A program made the position numbers and the translations under genes. A stretch of 64,000 bases of DNA, taken from the NCBI RefSeq assembly GCF_002288825.1, contig NZ_NSLI01000004.1, forward strand, positions 184,501 to 248,500, in the 5' to 3' direction. Shown in pieces: positions 55,918 through 64,000 of this stretch. The notes under the pieces were generated by a model, which was not told the DNA's origin, made no database searches, and saw only the letters and a program-made list of their open reading frames with translations. Origin of the DNA: Sphingomonas lenta. Its GTDB lineage: Bacteria; Pseudomonadota; Alphaproteobacteria; Sphingomonadales; Sphingomonadaceae. Position 1 is the first letter of the stretch, and each line of letters starts with the position of its first letter.

Positions 55918-56760
55918 TCAGCGCGCATATTTGTCCTCCCGCCGCCGGCCCACCATCAACCCCCGCTCCAATCGCGCGCAGAGCGCGGCGTAATAGTCGT
56001 TGAGAAAGCCGAGGTCGTCGCCGTCGTCCGCCATGCCGGCCTTGCGGCGGATGATCGAGGCGACGGTGGCGACCGAGTCCGCCTGCCCCCCGCGCAGCAC
56101 GCCCTCCAGCGTCTGCAATTCGTACACGCCGTAGAGGTCGAGCGCGGCTTCGGGGAAGTGGCGGCGCGGGCGTTCGGCGGCGAGCTCGGCGCCCAGCTGC
56201 GCCTTGACCGTCTGCACGACCCAGGTGCCCGCGACGAGGTCGCCGACGCGCAACCGGTCGCGGTTGAACAGCGGAAAGAACAGGAACAGCCCGCTCCAGC
56301 TCAAGGCGAAGATCGTCATGGCGGTGTCGGCGCTCCCTTCCGCGCCGCGCTGCGCGAGGAAGGAGAGGGGCAGGAACAGCTCGATCTCGCGCATGGCGTT
56401 GCGCGCCACCACCGCGCCGCCCGTCAGCCGCCCGCCGTCGCGCGCCACGACGCGCAGGCCCACCATGCGCTTGCCGGGCGTGGCGCCGCGCCCGCCCAGC
56501 TCCCACAAGATGAACCAGCCGTTCCGGAGCGTGAACGCGCCGAGCAGCCACAGGATCATCAGCAGCTCGCCCTGGCGCGCGCCCGACAGGAGCCACAGGA
56601 TCGCCAGCGTGCCCAGCACCAGCACGACGAGGATCATGACCGTATCGAGCATGAACGCGCCCGCCCGCGCGCCGGCCGAGCCGAGCTCGAGCCGCAGGTC
56701 GACGCCCTCCGGCGTGACGAAGCTCCGGACGCGGGTGCGGGGCGCGCGGTTACGCCGCAT
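55918..56760 (-). CDS. RDD family membrane protein
   Basis: 280 residues: N-terminal RDD domain with LELGSAGARAGAFMLDTVMILVVLVLGTLAILWLL (Arg-Asp-Asp region reads RAGAFMLD), GNGWFILWELGGRGATPGKRMVGLRVVARDGGRLTGGAVVARN, further helices to VGDLVAGTWVVQTVK, then a cytoplasmic tail. Last gene of the MoxR-type operon; it overlaps the SpoIIM-like gene by 11 bp. RDD proteins often accompany this operon and may be transporters, but their task is unknown. Confidence 0.88.
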   Translation of the reverse strand: MRRNRAPRTRVRSFVTPEGVDLRLELGSAGARAGAFMLDTVMILVVLVLGTLAILWLLSGARQGELLMILWLLGAFTLRNGWFILWELGGRGATPGKRMVGLRVVARDGGRLTGGAVVARNAMREIELFLPLSFLAQRGAEGSADTAMTIFALSWSGLFLFFPLFNRDRLRVGDLVAGTWVVQTVKAQLGAELAAERPRRHFPEAALDLYGVYELQTLEGVLRGGQADSVATVASIIRRKAGMADDGDDLGFLNDYYAALCARLERGLMVGRRREDKYAR

Positions 56761-57742
56761 CGCGCCGCCGCGGCAGGTAGAAATAGGCGAGCCAGCCCAT
56801 GAGCATCGCGGCCCCGATCAGCGCGCGGAACTCGTCGGTGCGCACCGTCTGCCGCCCGATCCCTTCGAGGAGGCCGGCGACGAGCAGCATCAGCACCACG
56901 CCCAGCATCGCGGTCGCAGCCAACCGCCCCGCCGCCACCGCCGCGTCCATGCGCGACAGCCGGCCCGGAAAGGCGATGGCGGTGCCGATCCGGAACCCCG
57001 CCGCGCCCGCGATCAGGATCGCGAAGATCTCGGTGGTGCCGTGGATCGCGAGCCACGCTGCCAGGCCCGCGCCTAATCCGTGCGGCACGAACACCGCGAA
57101 GAACGCCCCCAGCATCAGCCCGGTATAGACGAGCAGCATCGCCGTCGGCACCGCGAAGGCGAAGCCCAGCGCGAAGGCGAAGATCGCCACCTGCGAGTTG
57201 TGCGTGAACAGGTACGCCGCGAATGTCGCGAGCATGTCGTCCTGTTTGCCGTACAAGCTCTCGCGCAATTTCGCGGCCGATGCCGACGGGTCGCGGCCGT
57301 TCGCCAGCCCTTCGTCGATGACGGCGTAAAACCAGGTCGGGTCGTCGCGGATGAGCAGGTACGCCGCGACCGCCGCGACCGCCGTCAGCACGAACGCGGC
57401 CAGCGTCTCGCGCCACAGCGCCTGCACCGCGCGCGGCCATTCGCGCGCGAAGAACGCTTTGATCTGGGTCCAGGCGGAGCTCGGCACGCCGTAGAGCTGG
57501 AAATAGGCGCGCGTGCAGAGCTGCTCGAGATAGGCGACGAGCGCGCGGTCGAGCGACGTCTCGCGCGCGACCGAGAGCGACGACAGCGTTGTGCGATAGA
57601 GCAGCGGTAAGGCCAGCAGGTCGTCATCGCCCAATGCGCGGATAGAACGGCGCTCCATCAGTCCGACGAGCCGCTCCAGCCGCTCCCAATCCGCCGCATG
57701 CGCCTGGCGGAATCGGCTGGCGTTGACGAGCGGCGCGGTCAC
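56750..57742 (-). CDS. SpoIIM-like (stage II sporulation protein M) membrane protein
   Basis: 330 residues with five or more transmembrane helices. N-terminal helical region FRQAHAADWERLERLVGLMERRSIRALGDDDLLALPLLYRTTLSSLSVARE and membrane part TLAAFVLTAVAAVAAYLLI, HNSQVAIFAFALGFAFAVPTAMLLVYTGLMLGAFFAVFVPHGLGAGLAAWLAIHGTTEIFAILIAGAAGFRIG match the SpoIIM/DUF95 family. In non-sporulating bacteria it is a regular partner of MoxR and DUF58. Overlaps both neighbours by a few bases. Confidence 0.9.
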   Translation of the reverse strand: MTAPLVNASRFRQAHAADWERLERLVGLMERRSIRALGDDDLLALPLLYRTTLSSLSVARETSLDRALVAYLEQLCTRAYFQLYGVPSSAWTQIKAFFAREWPRAVQALWRETLAAFVLTAVAAVAAYLLIRDDPTWFYAVIDEGLANGRDPSASAAKLRESLYGKQDDMLATFAAYLFTHNSQVAIFAFALGFAFAVPTAMLLVYTGLMLGAFFAVFVPHGLGAGLAAWLAIHGTTEIFAILIAGAAGFRIGTAIAFPGRLSRMDAAVAAGRLAATAMLGVVLMLLVAGLLEGIGRQTVRTDEFRALIGAAMLMGWLAYFYLPRRRDAA

Positions 57743-59100
57743 AGGAGGTTCCTCCGCTTGAGGTCGATGTAACCGGCGACCAGCCGCTCGCCGACGCGGT
57801 CGTGCTCGCTCTCGATGACGTGCACGCCCAAGTGCCTGAGCCTGGTCAGCGCGAGCTTGCGGTCGGCGAGCAGCCCCGCGGCGGTGACGGCGCGGGTGAC
57901 GTCCTCGACGGCGTCGGGCGCGCGGTCGAGGAACGTCTCCACCTCCTCGTCGCGCAGCACGACCACGAGCAGCAGGTGCTTCTCGACGAGCTTGCGCGCG
58001 GCGCGGACGAGGAAGTCGGCCGATGTCGCGTCCGTGAACTCGGTGAACAGCACGATCATCGAGCGGCGCGTAAGCAGCCCGGCGAGCGTGGTGAGCGCGA
58101 AACTGTAGTTGGTCTCCTCGCCCGAATAGTCGATCTCGGCCGCCAGCCGCTGGAGCGCGGGAAAGGCCGCGGCACCTCCTATCAGCCCACCGGCGACGCG
58201 CGGGCGGCTGTCGAACGCGTGCAGCGCGACGCGGTCGCCGAGCTTGAGCGCCACCCAGCCCGCGAGCAAGGCGGCGGAGACGGCGCGGTCGACGCGGGGC
58301 AGGCCCGCGACCGGCTCCGACATCTGCCGTCCGCTATCGACCGCGAACACGATCTGCGCGTTGCGCTCGGTGCGGAACTCCTTGGCGTGGAGCTTGGAAT
58401 GGCGCGCCGACTGCTTCCAGTCGATCGCGCGCCGGTCCATGCCGGCGCGGTACTCGACCATCGCGTCGAAGTCGGAACCGTCGCCGCGGTCCATCTGCGC
58501 GAGCAGGCCCTGCAGCGCGTGGCGCTGGAAGATCTGCGACGCGCGCTCCTCGACGCCGCGTATGTCGGGCAGGACGGGAAACGCGAGCGCCGCCTCCACT
58601 TGCCGCTGGTGCCAGCTGAGCCCCAGCGGCCCGCGCCAGCGCGCCCACAACGCCTCGATCCGCGCCGTCCCGCGGCGGAGCGTGTGGAGGCCGACGAGCA
58701 CCGAACCGCGTCCGCCCGCCAGCTCGACCGCGGTCCGCCCTTCCTCCTCGGCGCGGACGAGCGGATTGGTCGCGACCGCCACCTGCGCCGCGCGGGGCGG
58801 GCGCGGGCCGTCGATCGCGAGTGCGACGGTCACGTCGGCTTGCCCGCCGACGCTGGCGCTATCCGGTCCCACGACCGAAAGCTTCGCCTTGCGCGACCCG
58901 AGAAGCGCGTCGAGCAGCGTCAGCAGCAGCACGGTCAACGGCCAGGCAAGCCCCGCGTACCAACGCCCCGGCGCGAACACGCCGACGAGCAACGCGAACG
59001 GCGCCCCCGTCGCGGCCGCGACCACCGCCGCGCGCGTCGGGTAGACGGCGGCGCGGGTACTGCGCCGTTCGGCATTCAATGGATCAGTCGCGACCGACAT
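57739..59100 (-). CDS. DUF58 domain protein of the MoxR operon
   Basis: 453 residues: two N-terminal transmembrane helices (AAVVAAATGAPFALLVGVFAPGRWYAGLAWPLTVLLLTLLDALLG), an immunoglobulin-like segment, then the DUF58 motif DFDAMVEYRAGMDRRAIDWKQSARHSKLHAKEFRTERNAQIVFAVDSGRQM followed by a von Willebrand A-like part with the MIDAS-like AVDSGRQMS. Usual substrate-handling partner of MoxR ATPases. The gene start lies directly at the left half of a palindromic repeat containing a GIY-YIG gene that splits it from moxR. Confidence 0.9.
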   Translation of the reverse strand: MSVATDPLNAERRSTRAAVYPTRAAVVAAATGAPFALLVGVFAPGRWYAGLAWPLTVLLLTLLDALLGSRKAKLSVVGPDSASVGGQADVTVALAIDGPRPPRAAQVAVATNPLVRAEEEGRTAVELAGGRGSVLVGLHTLRRGTARIEALWARWRGPLGLSWHQRQVEAALAFPVLPDIRGVEERASQIFQRHALQGLLAQMDRGDGSDFDAMVEYRAGMDRRAIDWKQSARHSKLHAKEFRTERNAQIVFAVDSGRQMSEPVAGLPRVDRAVSAALLAGWVALKLGDRVALHAFDSRPRVAGGLIGGAAAFPALQRLAAEIDYSGEETNYSFALTTLAGLLTRRSMIVLFTEFTDATSADFLVRAARKLVEKHLLLVVVLRDEEVETFLDRAPDAVEDVTRAVTAAGLLADRKLALTRLRHLGVHVIESEHDRVGERLVAGYIDLKRRNLL

Positions 59101-59103
59101 ATT

Positions 59104-59175
59104 TCCGTCACCCCGGCCTAAGGGACCCCAGCAAAGTAATACCTTGCTGGGAACCCCGCGCCGGGGTCCATGCGC
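59104..59175. repeat. Left half of a palindromic repeat flanking the GIY-YIG gene
   Basis: TTCCGTCACCCCGGCCTAAG + GGACC, then the hairpin CCCAGCAAAGTAATACCTTG + CTGGG, then CCCCGCGCCGGGGTCCATGC + GCG. The inner hairpin is a variant of the GTA spacer unit at 11573 and 17097. The 3' end of the GIY-YIG gene lies within it. Confidence 0.75.
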
Positions 59176-59492
59176 GTCCATCGCGGCTCGCACACCGGCG
59201 CAAACCCGAGATCGAGGGCCAGATCACGCCATGTCGGGTTCGACTTCTCGATCAGCTCGACCTTCCAAGCTCGTCGCCAATTCTTGATCTGCTTCTCGCG
59301 CGAGATCGCATCCACGATCGCCTCGAACAGCTCGAAGTAGATGAGGTACGCGGTCCCGTACCGCTTGCTGAAGCCCTCTATTATCCCTGTCCGGTGTTGA
59401 TGGATGCGCTGCATCGGCCAGCGCGTCACGCCGGCATAGAGCGCGCCCTGCTTCTGATTGGTCAGAATGTAGAACATGGGCTGCGGCGTCAT
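59118..59492 (-). CDS. GIY-YIG nuclease family protein
   Basis: 124-residue single-domain GIY-YIG protein: MFYILTNQKQGALYAGVTRWPMQRIHQHRTGIIEGFSKRYGTAYLIYFE, where FYI and YAG stand for GIY and YIG. Arg of RWPMQRIHQH and the downstream REKQIKNWRRAWKVELIEKSNPTWRDL complete the pattern. Such UvrC-like one-domain proteins are numerous in sphingomonads. The C-terminal 20 residues are encoded by the palindromic repeat itself. The whole gene sits between two repeat halves, inside the moxR operon, as if carried by the repeat. Start 59492 preferred over 59513. Confidence 0.85.
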   Translation of the reverse strand: MTPQPMFYILTNQKQGALYAGVTRWPMQRIHQHRTGIIEGFSKRYGTAYLIYFELFEAIVDAISREKQIKNWRRAWKVELIEKSNPTWRDLALDLGFAPVCEPRWTRMDPGAGFPARYYFAGVP

Positions 59493-59506
59493 ACAGGGCC
59501 GTCCCC

Positions 59507-59557
59507 TCGCCAACGGACGCGCATGGATGCCGGGTCAAGCCCGGCATGACGGGAAGA
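59507..59557. repeat. Right half of the palindromic repeat flanking the GIY-YIG gene
   Basis: AACGGACGCGCATGGATGCC + GGGTCAAGCCCGGCATGACGGG, nearly identical to the right half at 48725-48772 (AACGGACGGACGCGCGTGGA...). Confidence 0.8.
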
Positions 59558-59577
59558 GGTCGGGCGAGGCGAGCCCG

Positions 59578-60555
59578 TCACCTCGGCGCCTCGATCGTGT
59601 CGATGATCCCCGCCACCACCTCCTCGACCTTACGCCCGCCGATCTCCGCGGCCGGCGACAGGATCAGGCGGTGCCGGAGCAGCGCGGGGGCGAGGCTCTT
59701 CACGTCGTCGGGGATCACGAAATCGCGCCCGTCCAGCGCCGCCCTGGCCCGCGCCGCGCCCGCCAGCATGGCGCCCGCGCGGGGGCTCGCGCCGCTCTCC
59801 AGGTCGGCCACGTCGCGCGTGCCGCGGATCAGCGCCACGACGTAATCGACGACCTCGTCGACGAGCCGTACTTGCGCCACGACCTCCACCGCGCGGCCGA
59901 TTGCGGCGGCGTCAGCGACCGCCTCGACGCCCCAGTCCTCCGGCTCCATCGCCGACTTACGCGCGCCGTGAGTAGCGACGATGCGGCGCTCCTCGTCGGC
60001 GCTGGGATAGCCTACCTCCTGCTTGAACAGGAATCGGTCGAGCTGCGCCTCGGGGAGCGGGTACACGCCCTGCTGCTCGATCGGGTTCTGCGTCGCGACC
60101 ACCGTGAAGCGTGGCCCCAGCGCCATGGTGTCGCCGTCGATTGTCACGGTGCGCTCCTGCATCGCCTCAAGCAGAGCGGCCTGCGTCTTGGGCGGCGTCC
60201 GGTTGATCTCGTCGGCCAAGAGCAGGTCGGTGAAGATCGGCCCGCGGGTCAGGGTGAAGGACGACGTCTGGAAGTTGAACAGGTTCGCGCCGATGATGTC
60301 GCCCGGCATCAGGTCGGGCGTGAACTGGATGCGCCCGAATTTCAGCCCCAGCGCGCGGGCGAAGCTGTGCGCCAGCAGCGTCTTGGCGGTGCCCGGCGGG
60401 CCTTCGAGCACGATGTGCCCGCCCGCGAACAGCGCCACCAGCATCAGATCGACCGTCCGCTCCTGGCCGACCACGGCCTTGCCCACTTGTTCGCGGATCG
60501 CGTTCCCCAGCGCGCGTACGTCGTCCACCGTCACCTGATCCTGTCCCCCATCCAT
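59578..60555 (-). CDS. MoxR family AAA+ ATPase
   Basis: 325-residue AAA+ chaperone-type ATPase. Walker [10 protein letters not shown] (51-59), Walker [10 protein letters not shown] (Asp115-Glu116), sensor 1 [26 protein letters not shown], sensor 2 [18 protein letters not shown]. MoxR proteins remodel or insert metals in partner proteins with DUF58/VWA domains. The ATG at 60555 lies 25 bp inside the DUF4350 gene, so translation is coupled. The downstream DUF58 gene would normally follow directly but is displaced by the GIY-YIG repeat cassette. Confidence 0.94.
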   Translation of the reverse strand: MDGGQDQVTVDDVRALGNAIREQVGKAVVGQERTVDLMLVALFAGGHIVLEGPPGTAKTLLAHSFARALGLKFGRIQFTPDLMPGDIIGANLFNFQTSSFTLTRGPIFTDLLLADEINRTPPKTQAALLEAMQERTVTIDGDTMALGPRFTVVATQNPIEQQGVYPLPEAQLDRFLFKQEVGYPSADEERRIVATHGARKSAMEPEDWGVEAVADAAAIGRAVEVVAQVRLVDEVVDYVVALIRGTRDVADLESGASPRAGAMLAGAARARAALDGRDFVIPDDVKSLAPALLRHRLILSPAAEIGGRKVEEVVAGIIDTIEAPR

Positions 60556-61775
60556 CCGTGCAGCCGCCGCGCCCCGCGCAGCAGCTCGTGCCTGTCCTCG
60601 GCGCGTCCGACCGCGCCCGCCAGCTCGCTGAACCGTTCCCGGTTGCTCAGGCGGTCGAGATACGCGTCCGCCTCGTCCGCCCCGAGCGCGGGCGGCACGC
60701 CGAACAGCTCGCGCGCACGCGCCCGGATCGCGTCGGCGTAGCGCGCGCCCAGCCGGCTCTCGCGCTTCGCTTTGCGCACCAGCGCCGCCGTATTGTCGAT
60801 CAGCGCGCGCTTGCCGAACGCGACCGCGCGTTCCGGTACCGCGGGCGCGCCGAACCGGGTCAACGCCTGCCATCCCGCCAGCAGCAGCGCCGCCGCGATC
60901 GCCAGCGTCATCGCCAGCACCGGCGGTTCGAAGAACAACTTGAGGACGCTCCGCCCGCGCCCGAGCCCGTTGAGCGTGACGTCGAACGCGATCCGGTCGG
61001 CGCGGTCGCCCGCGATGTGGTCGAGCATGGCGACCGACGCCCGCGCCTGTCCCAGATCGGCGACGCCGTGGTTGGCGATGAGGTCGGGGTCGGCGAGGAC
61101 ATAGGTCGGCCGATCCTCGAACCGGCCCAGCACGACGCCGCCGCGGCCGTCGGTGACGAGCGGCACGAGCTTGTCGATGACCTGCGTCGATCCGTCCTCG
61201 CGCTTCCACTCGCGCGTCTGATGCGCGGTGATCACCTGCAGGCGGCGCGGCGCGCGGAAGCGGATGTCGGACGGCAAGCCCGGCGCGGTCGTCAGCATGC
61301 GTCCGCCGCCCTGGCGACGGCGGATCGTCAGGCGCGTCGCGGGCGCCATCACGCCCTGCGGCTCCCACACGGGCAGCGTGTCGGTGACGCGCACCCAGCC
61401 GCGCCGGTCTTCGTCGGCGACGGTGGCCCATTTGGGCAGCACGATCAGCAGCCGTTTATACTCGCGGGCGGCGGTGACCTTGTCGATCGGCGTCGCGCCG
61501 CGCTCGGGCGTGATCACCACCAGCTCGGCCTGCCCGAACTGCGCGTCGGAGCGCAGCACCTGGGGCGAGCGGCCCGTCGCGTCGAGCAGCCGCACGATCC
61601 CGCTGAAACCCGTGGCCGCGTCGCTCAGCGCGTGCGCGCCGCCGTTCCGGCCCGAGCGCAGGTCGGGCGCGAACGCGCCGAGCACCAGGGTCGCCGCGAA
61701 ACCGAGCAGACCGACGACGAGCATCAGCGCGACCGCGACCGGGCCGAACGGGCTGGACTGGGCGCGGGCGGCCAT
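60531..61775 (-). CDS. DUF4350 domain membrane protein
   Basis: 414 residues: one N-terminal transmembrane helix ([23 protein letters not shown]), a periplasmic DUF4350-type domain ([52 protein letters not shown]), a second transmembrane helix ([22 protein letters not shown]), and a cytoplasmic helical end. Regular member of the MoxR-DUF58-DUF4129 operon. ATG 61775 is preceded by GGAGGGCG and shares its A with the upstream TGA (TGATG); a GTG at 61787 is less likely. Confidence 0.88.
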   Translation of the reverse strand: MAARAQSSPFGPVAVALMLVVGLLGFAATLVLGAFAPDLRSGRNGGAHALSDAATGFSGIVRLLDATGRSPQVLRSDAQFGQAELVVITPERGATPIDKVTAAREYKRLLIVLPKWATVADEDRRGWVRVTDTLPVWEPQGVMAPATRLTIRRRQGGGRMLTTAPGLPSDIRFRAPRRLQVITAHQTREWKREDGSTQVIDKLVPLVTDGRGGVVLGRFEDRPTYVLADPDLIANHGVADLGQARASVAMLDHIAGDRADRIAFDVTLNGLGRGRSVLKLFFEPPVLAMTLAIAAALLLAGWQALTRFGAPAVPERAVAFGKRALIDNTAALVRKAKRESRLGARYADAIRARARELFGVPPALGADEADAYLDRLSNRERFSELAGAVGRAEDRHELLRGARRLHGWMGDRIR

Positions 61776-62461
61776 CACGCCCTCCACGCGCCGGGAAGCG
61801 CATAATCGGCATAGGCCGCGCGCGCGGCCCTCCAGTCATCCTGGTCCACCGCCCGCCCGCCGAACAGGCTGCGCTCCACCAGCCGCGCGATGTCGGCGAA
61901 CAGCGTCCGCGCGGTCGGCGGCACGGCGGGCGCGGCGGCGAGCTCGCGGCTGGTCAGCGCGGGCCGGACGAGCTGCGGCCGCCGCCGCGCCATGTCCTCG
62001 ACCGACCGCAGCAGCAGGTGGTGCGCCGCCTCGGCGTAGCGGCCCGCCGCGGCCAGCGCGTCCGCCTCCTGGAGCCAACCGCGCGTCTGCGCCGCCTCCG
62101 GCGCCCACTCCTCTTCGGGCGTTCCCTCGACGGTGCGCGATCGGCGGCGCGGCAGCCGCCACTCGCCGTGCCGCACCCGTTCCACCACCGCCCAGACCAG
62201 CGCCGCCGCGAACAAGGCCAGCACGCTCCAGAGCAGGATGCGCGCGACCGGCGCGTCGGGCATGAAGCTCCCCAACCAGCGCAGGAACCGCCCCACGGGC
62301 GCGAGCAGTTCGCCCAACCATTCGAAGAAGCGCTTGAGCCAGGCCGGCGGCTCGGCCGGCGGATCCTGGGTGCGGAGCGCGAACTGCACGTCGCCGTCCG
62401 CACGCAGCGCCCGATGCGCCGCCTCAAGACGCTGGACCCCCGCCGCGCCCTCCGCCGCCAT
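61775..62461 (-). CDS. DUF4129 domain membrane protein
   Basis: 228 residues. N-terminal region, one transmembrane helix (ARILLWSVLALFAAALVWAVVERV), then the DUF4129 domain: GWLQEADALAAAGRYAEAAHHLLLRSVEDMARRRPQLVRPALTSRELAAAPAVPPTARTLFADIARLVERSLFGGRAVDQDDWRAARAAYADYA. First gene of the MoxR-type operon. Domain often found at the C-terminus of transglutaminase-like proteins in other bacteria; here stand-alone. Confidence 0.9.
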   Translation of the reverse strand: MAAEGAAGVQRLEAAHRALRADGDVQFALRTQDPPAEPPAWLKRFFEWLGELLAPVGRFLRWLGSFMPDAPVARILLWSVLALFAAALVWAVVERVRHGEWRLPRRRSRTVEGTPEEEWAPEAAQTRGWLQEADALAAAGRYAEAAHHLLLRSVEDMARRRPQLVRPALTSRELAAAPAVPPTARTLFADIARLVERSLFGGRAVDQDDWRAARAAYADYALPGAWRA

Positions 62462-62549
62462 TTGGTGTCGAACCCCCTGCGCCCGTTTGGCCCGACCTTA
62501 GCGGCGCGCGAGCCCCGCGCAACCGCTAGGGCGTCGTCTCAGCCCGGGA

Positions 62550-63182
62550 TCACGCCTGGTCCTTCTCAGACGCCGCGGTTGAGCCGTCTCGACCTACTAC
62601 TTGGCCGAGCCACGCCGACTTTCCGTCGTCGCCGACGCCGGGGCGATCTGCTTGCAATTCGGAGAGTTCCCGCCCGCCGTGCGCGATCTTGTTGATCACA
62701 TCACGAGCGCTCGGAATCACGCCAGCCCGCTCCAGGCTGATGAGCCAGGTCCTCGTAGAAAGGATGTGCGCTCGCTCAAAGCGGGACAGGAGCCTGCTGG
62801 CCCCCTCGTCCTCGATCAGTACGAGCGGGACGGCGCCGGGCGCAGCGAAGTCGTCGAGCCGGCGCAGCATGTACGCGAGGGTGGCGTCGCCGAAGCCGCT
62901 CGTGGCACGCCGCTCGCCGGCGCGCTCGCGTTGCAATGCGGCCTCGTACGGCTCCCTCATAGGTGTGTCGACGACGCGGACGCGGTTGCCGATTCGAGCA
63001 AACCAGCGTTCGAGGACCGGGTAATCGGGTGCAGTAGGTTTCTTGAGGCACTCGAGCTTGACGATGTCCGCGATGACGATCGGTCGGTCGAATACCTCGA
63101 TCAGGTCTAGCCGGTCGGCGTGCGCCAAGCTGATGAGAGGACCACTATCGGGAATGATGAGGTCGACGAAGGCGGCGGTCAC
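62550..63182 (-). CDS. PIN-domain toxin-like ribonuclease
   Basis: 210-residue protein beginning LIIPDSGPLISLAHADRLDLIEVFDRPIVIADIVKLEC, a PIN/DUF3368-type nuclease opening with the first catalytic Asp (Asp12) and the Glu of KLEC. Later acidic residues lie in GFGDATLAYMLRRLDD and VPLVLIEDEGASRLLSRF. It is expected to cleave RNA and be toxic when unbound. Coupled (ATGA) to the upstream small gene, which has the usual antitoxin position. The C-terminal extension after about residue 165 is longer than in compact VapC toxins. Confidence 0.8.
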   Translation of the reverse strand: MTAAFVDLIIPDSGPLISLAHADRLDLIEVFDRPIVIADIVKLECLKKPTAPDYPVLERWFARIGNRVRVVDTPMREPYEAALQRERAGERRATSGFGDATLAYMLRRLDDFAAPGAVPLVLIEDEGASRLLSRFERAHILSTRTWLISLERAGVIPSARDVINKIAHGGRELSELQADRPGVGDDGKSAWLGQVVGRDGSTAASEKDQA

Positions 63183-63403
63183 GCGGCCTTCAGGCTCGCT
63201 TGACCCCGGATGAGTTCAGCGACCATCTCGGCTTGGCGTAGCTCATGCTCATATGGTTCGGTGCGGATCGGGACTCCGCTATGCTCCGCCGCCTTGTACA
63301 GCTCGCCCAGCGTGTCGATCTGCGCGAGCTCCATGGCGCTTCGGTAGTCCATGCGACCTTGCTGCCAGGCTACCAGGATGTCGTGCAGGGACGACGCTGC
63401 CAT
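63179..63403 (-). CDS. Probable antitoxin of the PIN-domain module
   Basis: 74-residue helical protein: MAASSLHDILVAWQQGRMDYRSAMELAQIDTLGELYKAAEHSGVPIRTEPYEHELRQAEMVAELIRGQASLKAA. Position immediately upstream of the PIN gene with ATGA overlap, small size and the IDTLGELYKAAEHSGV helix-turn pattern suggest an antitoxin with DNA-binding and toxin-binding parts. ATG 63403 has GGAGAAGC as Shine-Dalgarno; an in-frame ATG at 63415 is an alternative. Confidence 0.7.
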   Translation of the reverse strand: MAASSLHDILVAWQQGRMDYRSAMELAQIDTLGELYKAAEHSGVPIRTEPYEHELRQAEMVAELIRGQASLKAA

Positions 63404-63512
63404 GAGCTTCTCCATAAAGATCGCAAGATAGCAGAGCCCGCACCGGGCCGAAACATCGTGGGCCGCCTCGGTGATGGCGCGATCGGTCGGACCGTTCCGG
63501 AGGGGTCTTCGC

Positions 63513-64000
63513 CTAGGCGCCCCCGTCCGCCATGCTCGGCTCCGCCTTGATCTTGTGCCGCAGCCGCTCCGCCGCATGCTCGCGCTGGCGGACAGCCCAG
63601 TCCTCGTCGCACTCGTGCGGCATCACCACCGGCACCGTCAGCGCGGAGCTCATCGTCGGCAGCACGTCGCGCCAGTCCTTGATGAGTTGCTTGTACGCGC
63701 GCCCGACCGCGCGGATGTTGCGGTCGAGGTCGTAGAGCCCGAGCGGGTTCACGCGCCCGTTCTTCTCGCGCAACGCCACGTCCCAGTCGATCTGGTCGGT
63801 GAGCGAGTACCAGGTGAAGCCAACGATGGGCGTCCCCGTGTTGCGGACGCGCAGCACGTTGGCCCATTCCTTCCACAACCAGTCGACCGCCTCCGTGCCG
63901 AGCGGCCCCTCCCACATGTTCGTCTCCGTGTGCATCACGGGTAGGAGGTAGCGCTCATGGTACTGGCGCGTGATCTCGTCGTAACCGAACACCTCGCCCG
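63513..64000 (-). CDS. Family 1-like glycoside hydrolase, N-terminus beyond the window
   Basis: C-terminal 161 residues of a glycosidase whose start is past the right edge. Segments GEVFGYDEITRQYHERYLLPVMHTETNMW (Glu in HTETN at the nucleophile position of GH1-like enzymes), VDWLWKEWANVLRVRNTGTPIVGFTWYSLTDQIDWDVALREKNGRVNPLGLYDLDRNIRAVGRAYKQLI fit the GH1-like or clan GH-A pattern. Only the end is visible, so substrate cannot be judged. The last residues after RAYKQLI form a charged tail. Confidence 0.75.
   Translation of the reverse strand, partial: GEVFGYDEITRQYHERYLLPVMHTETNMWEGPLGTEAVDWLWKEWANVLRVRNTGTPIVGFTWYSLTDQIDWDVALREKNGRVNPLGLYDLDRNIRAVGRAYKQLIKDWRDVLPTMSSALTVPVVMPHECDEDWAVRQREHAAERLRHKIKAEPSMADGGA

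Overview
The window is very GC-rich alphaproteobacterial chromosome. Several things point to a sphingomonad (Sphingomonadales): a co-oriented gene transfer agent (GTA) head-tail cluster of the Rhodobacter type that ends in a DUF2793 gene, an UrcA-family secreted protein, large TonB-dependent receptors, an OmpA with a long polyproline linker, an EipA/DUF1134 protein, and GTG starts coupled to upstream stops through GTGA overlaps. Both window edges cut genes: a Dyp-type peroxidase on the left and a GH1-like glycosidase on the right.

Layout. 0-3.2 kb: a Crp/Fnr regulator translationally coupled to a long Dyp peroxidase, then UrcA with its own terminator. 3.48-6.46 kb: an IS1595-family transposon with clear inverted repeats, an 8-bp target duplication and low-GC passenger genes, itself hit by an 845-bp IS5-family element exactly at a passenger stop codon. 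6.65-21.1 kb: an apparently complete GTA structural operon (TerS, TerL, portal, protease, capsid, connector genes, tail genes, tape measure, distal tail, hub, NlpC/P60 peptidase, megatron, DUF2793). The operon is punctuated by families of palindromic repeats. A TIM-barrel-like domain appears to sit on the distal tail protein instead of on the megatron. 21.2-27 kb: ompA, a DUF5946 gene broken by a nonsense codon, a VOC protein, ygfZ, pyrC, an EipA-like gene and tRNA-Ser(GCU). 27-30 kb: TonB receptor plus thioredoxin, divergent from mntR. 30-36.6 kb: APH(3')-like kinase, zinc ribbons, acyl-CoA ligase, an OxyR-like regulator without the peroxidatic cysteine, a 26-codon peptide gene, and a Bax inhibitor-like membrane protein.

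37.3-45.8 kb is a catabolic locus: TonB receptor, MFS transporter, SsuD-like flavin monooxygenase and aldo/keto reductase on one strand, and a Gfo/Idh/MocA enzyme and an FAD protein on the other. The gene set resembles the sulfoquinovose monooxygenase (sulfo-SMO) pathway. This is the most interesting functional prediction in the window.

45.8-52.8 kb holds a CDF transporter coupled to an orphan solute-binding lipoprotein, followed by an island matching the E. coli yjfIJKLMC set (DUF2170, PspA/IM30, DUF2491, DUF350, DUF1190, glutathionylspermidine synthase-like) with an added K+-channel-like protein. This is probably an envelope or membrane-stress module. 52.8-55.9 kb: purT, a phosphoesterase, a 92-aa unknown and a spore photoproduct lyase-like radical SAM protein. 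55.9-62.5 kb: a MoxR/DUF58/DUF4129/DUF4350/SpoIIM/RDD operon. Between moxR and DUF58 it is interrupted by a GIY-YIG nuclease gene embedded in a dispersed palindromic repeat; an apparently empty copy of that repeat lies at 48.66 kb. 62.5-63.4 kb: a PIN-domain toxin-antitoxin pair. All calls come from reading the sequence; no database search was run.
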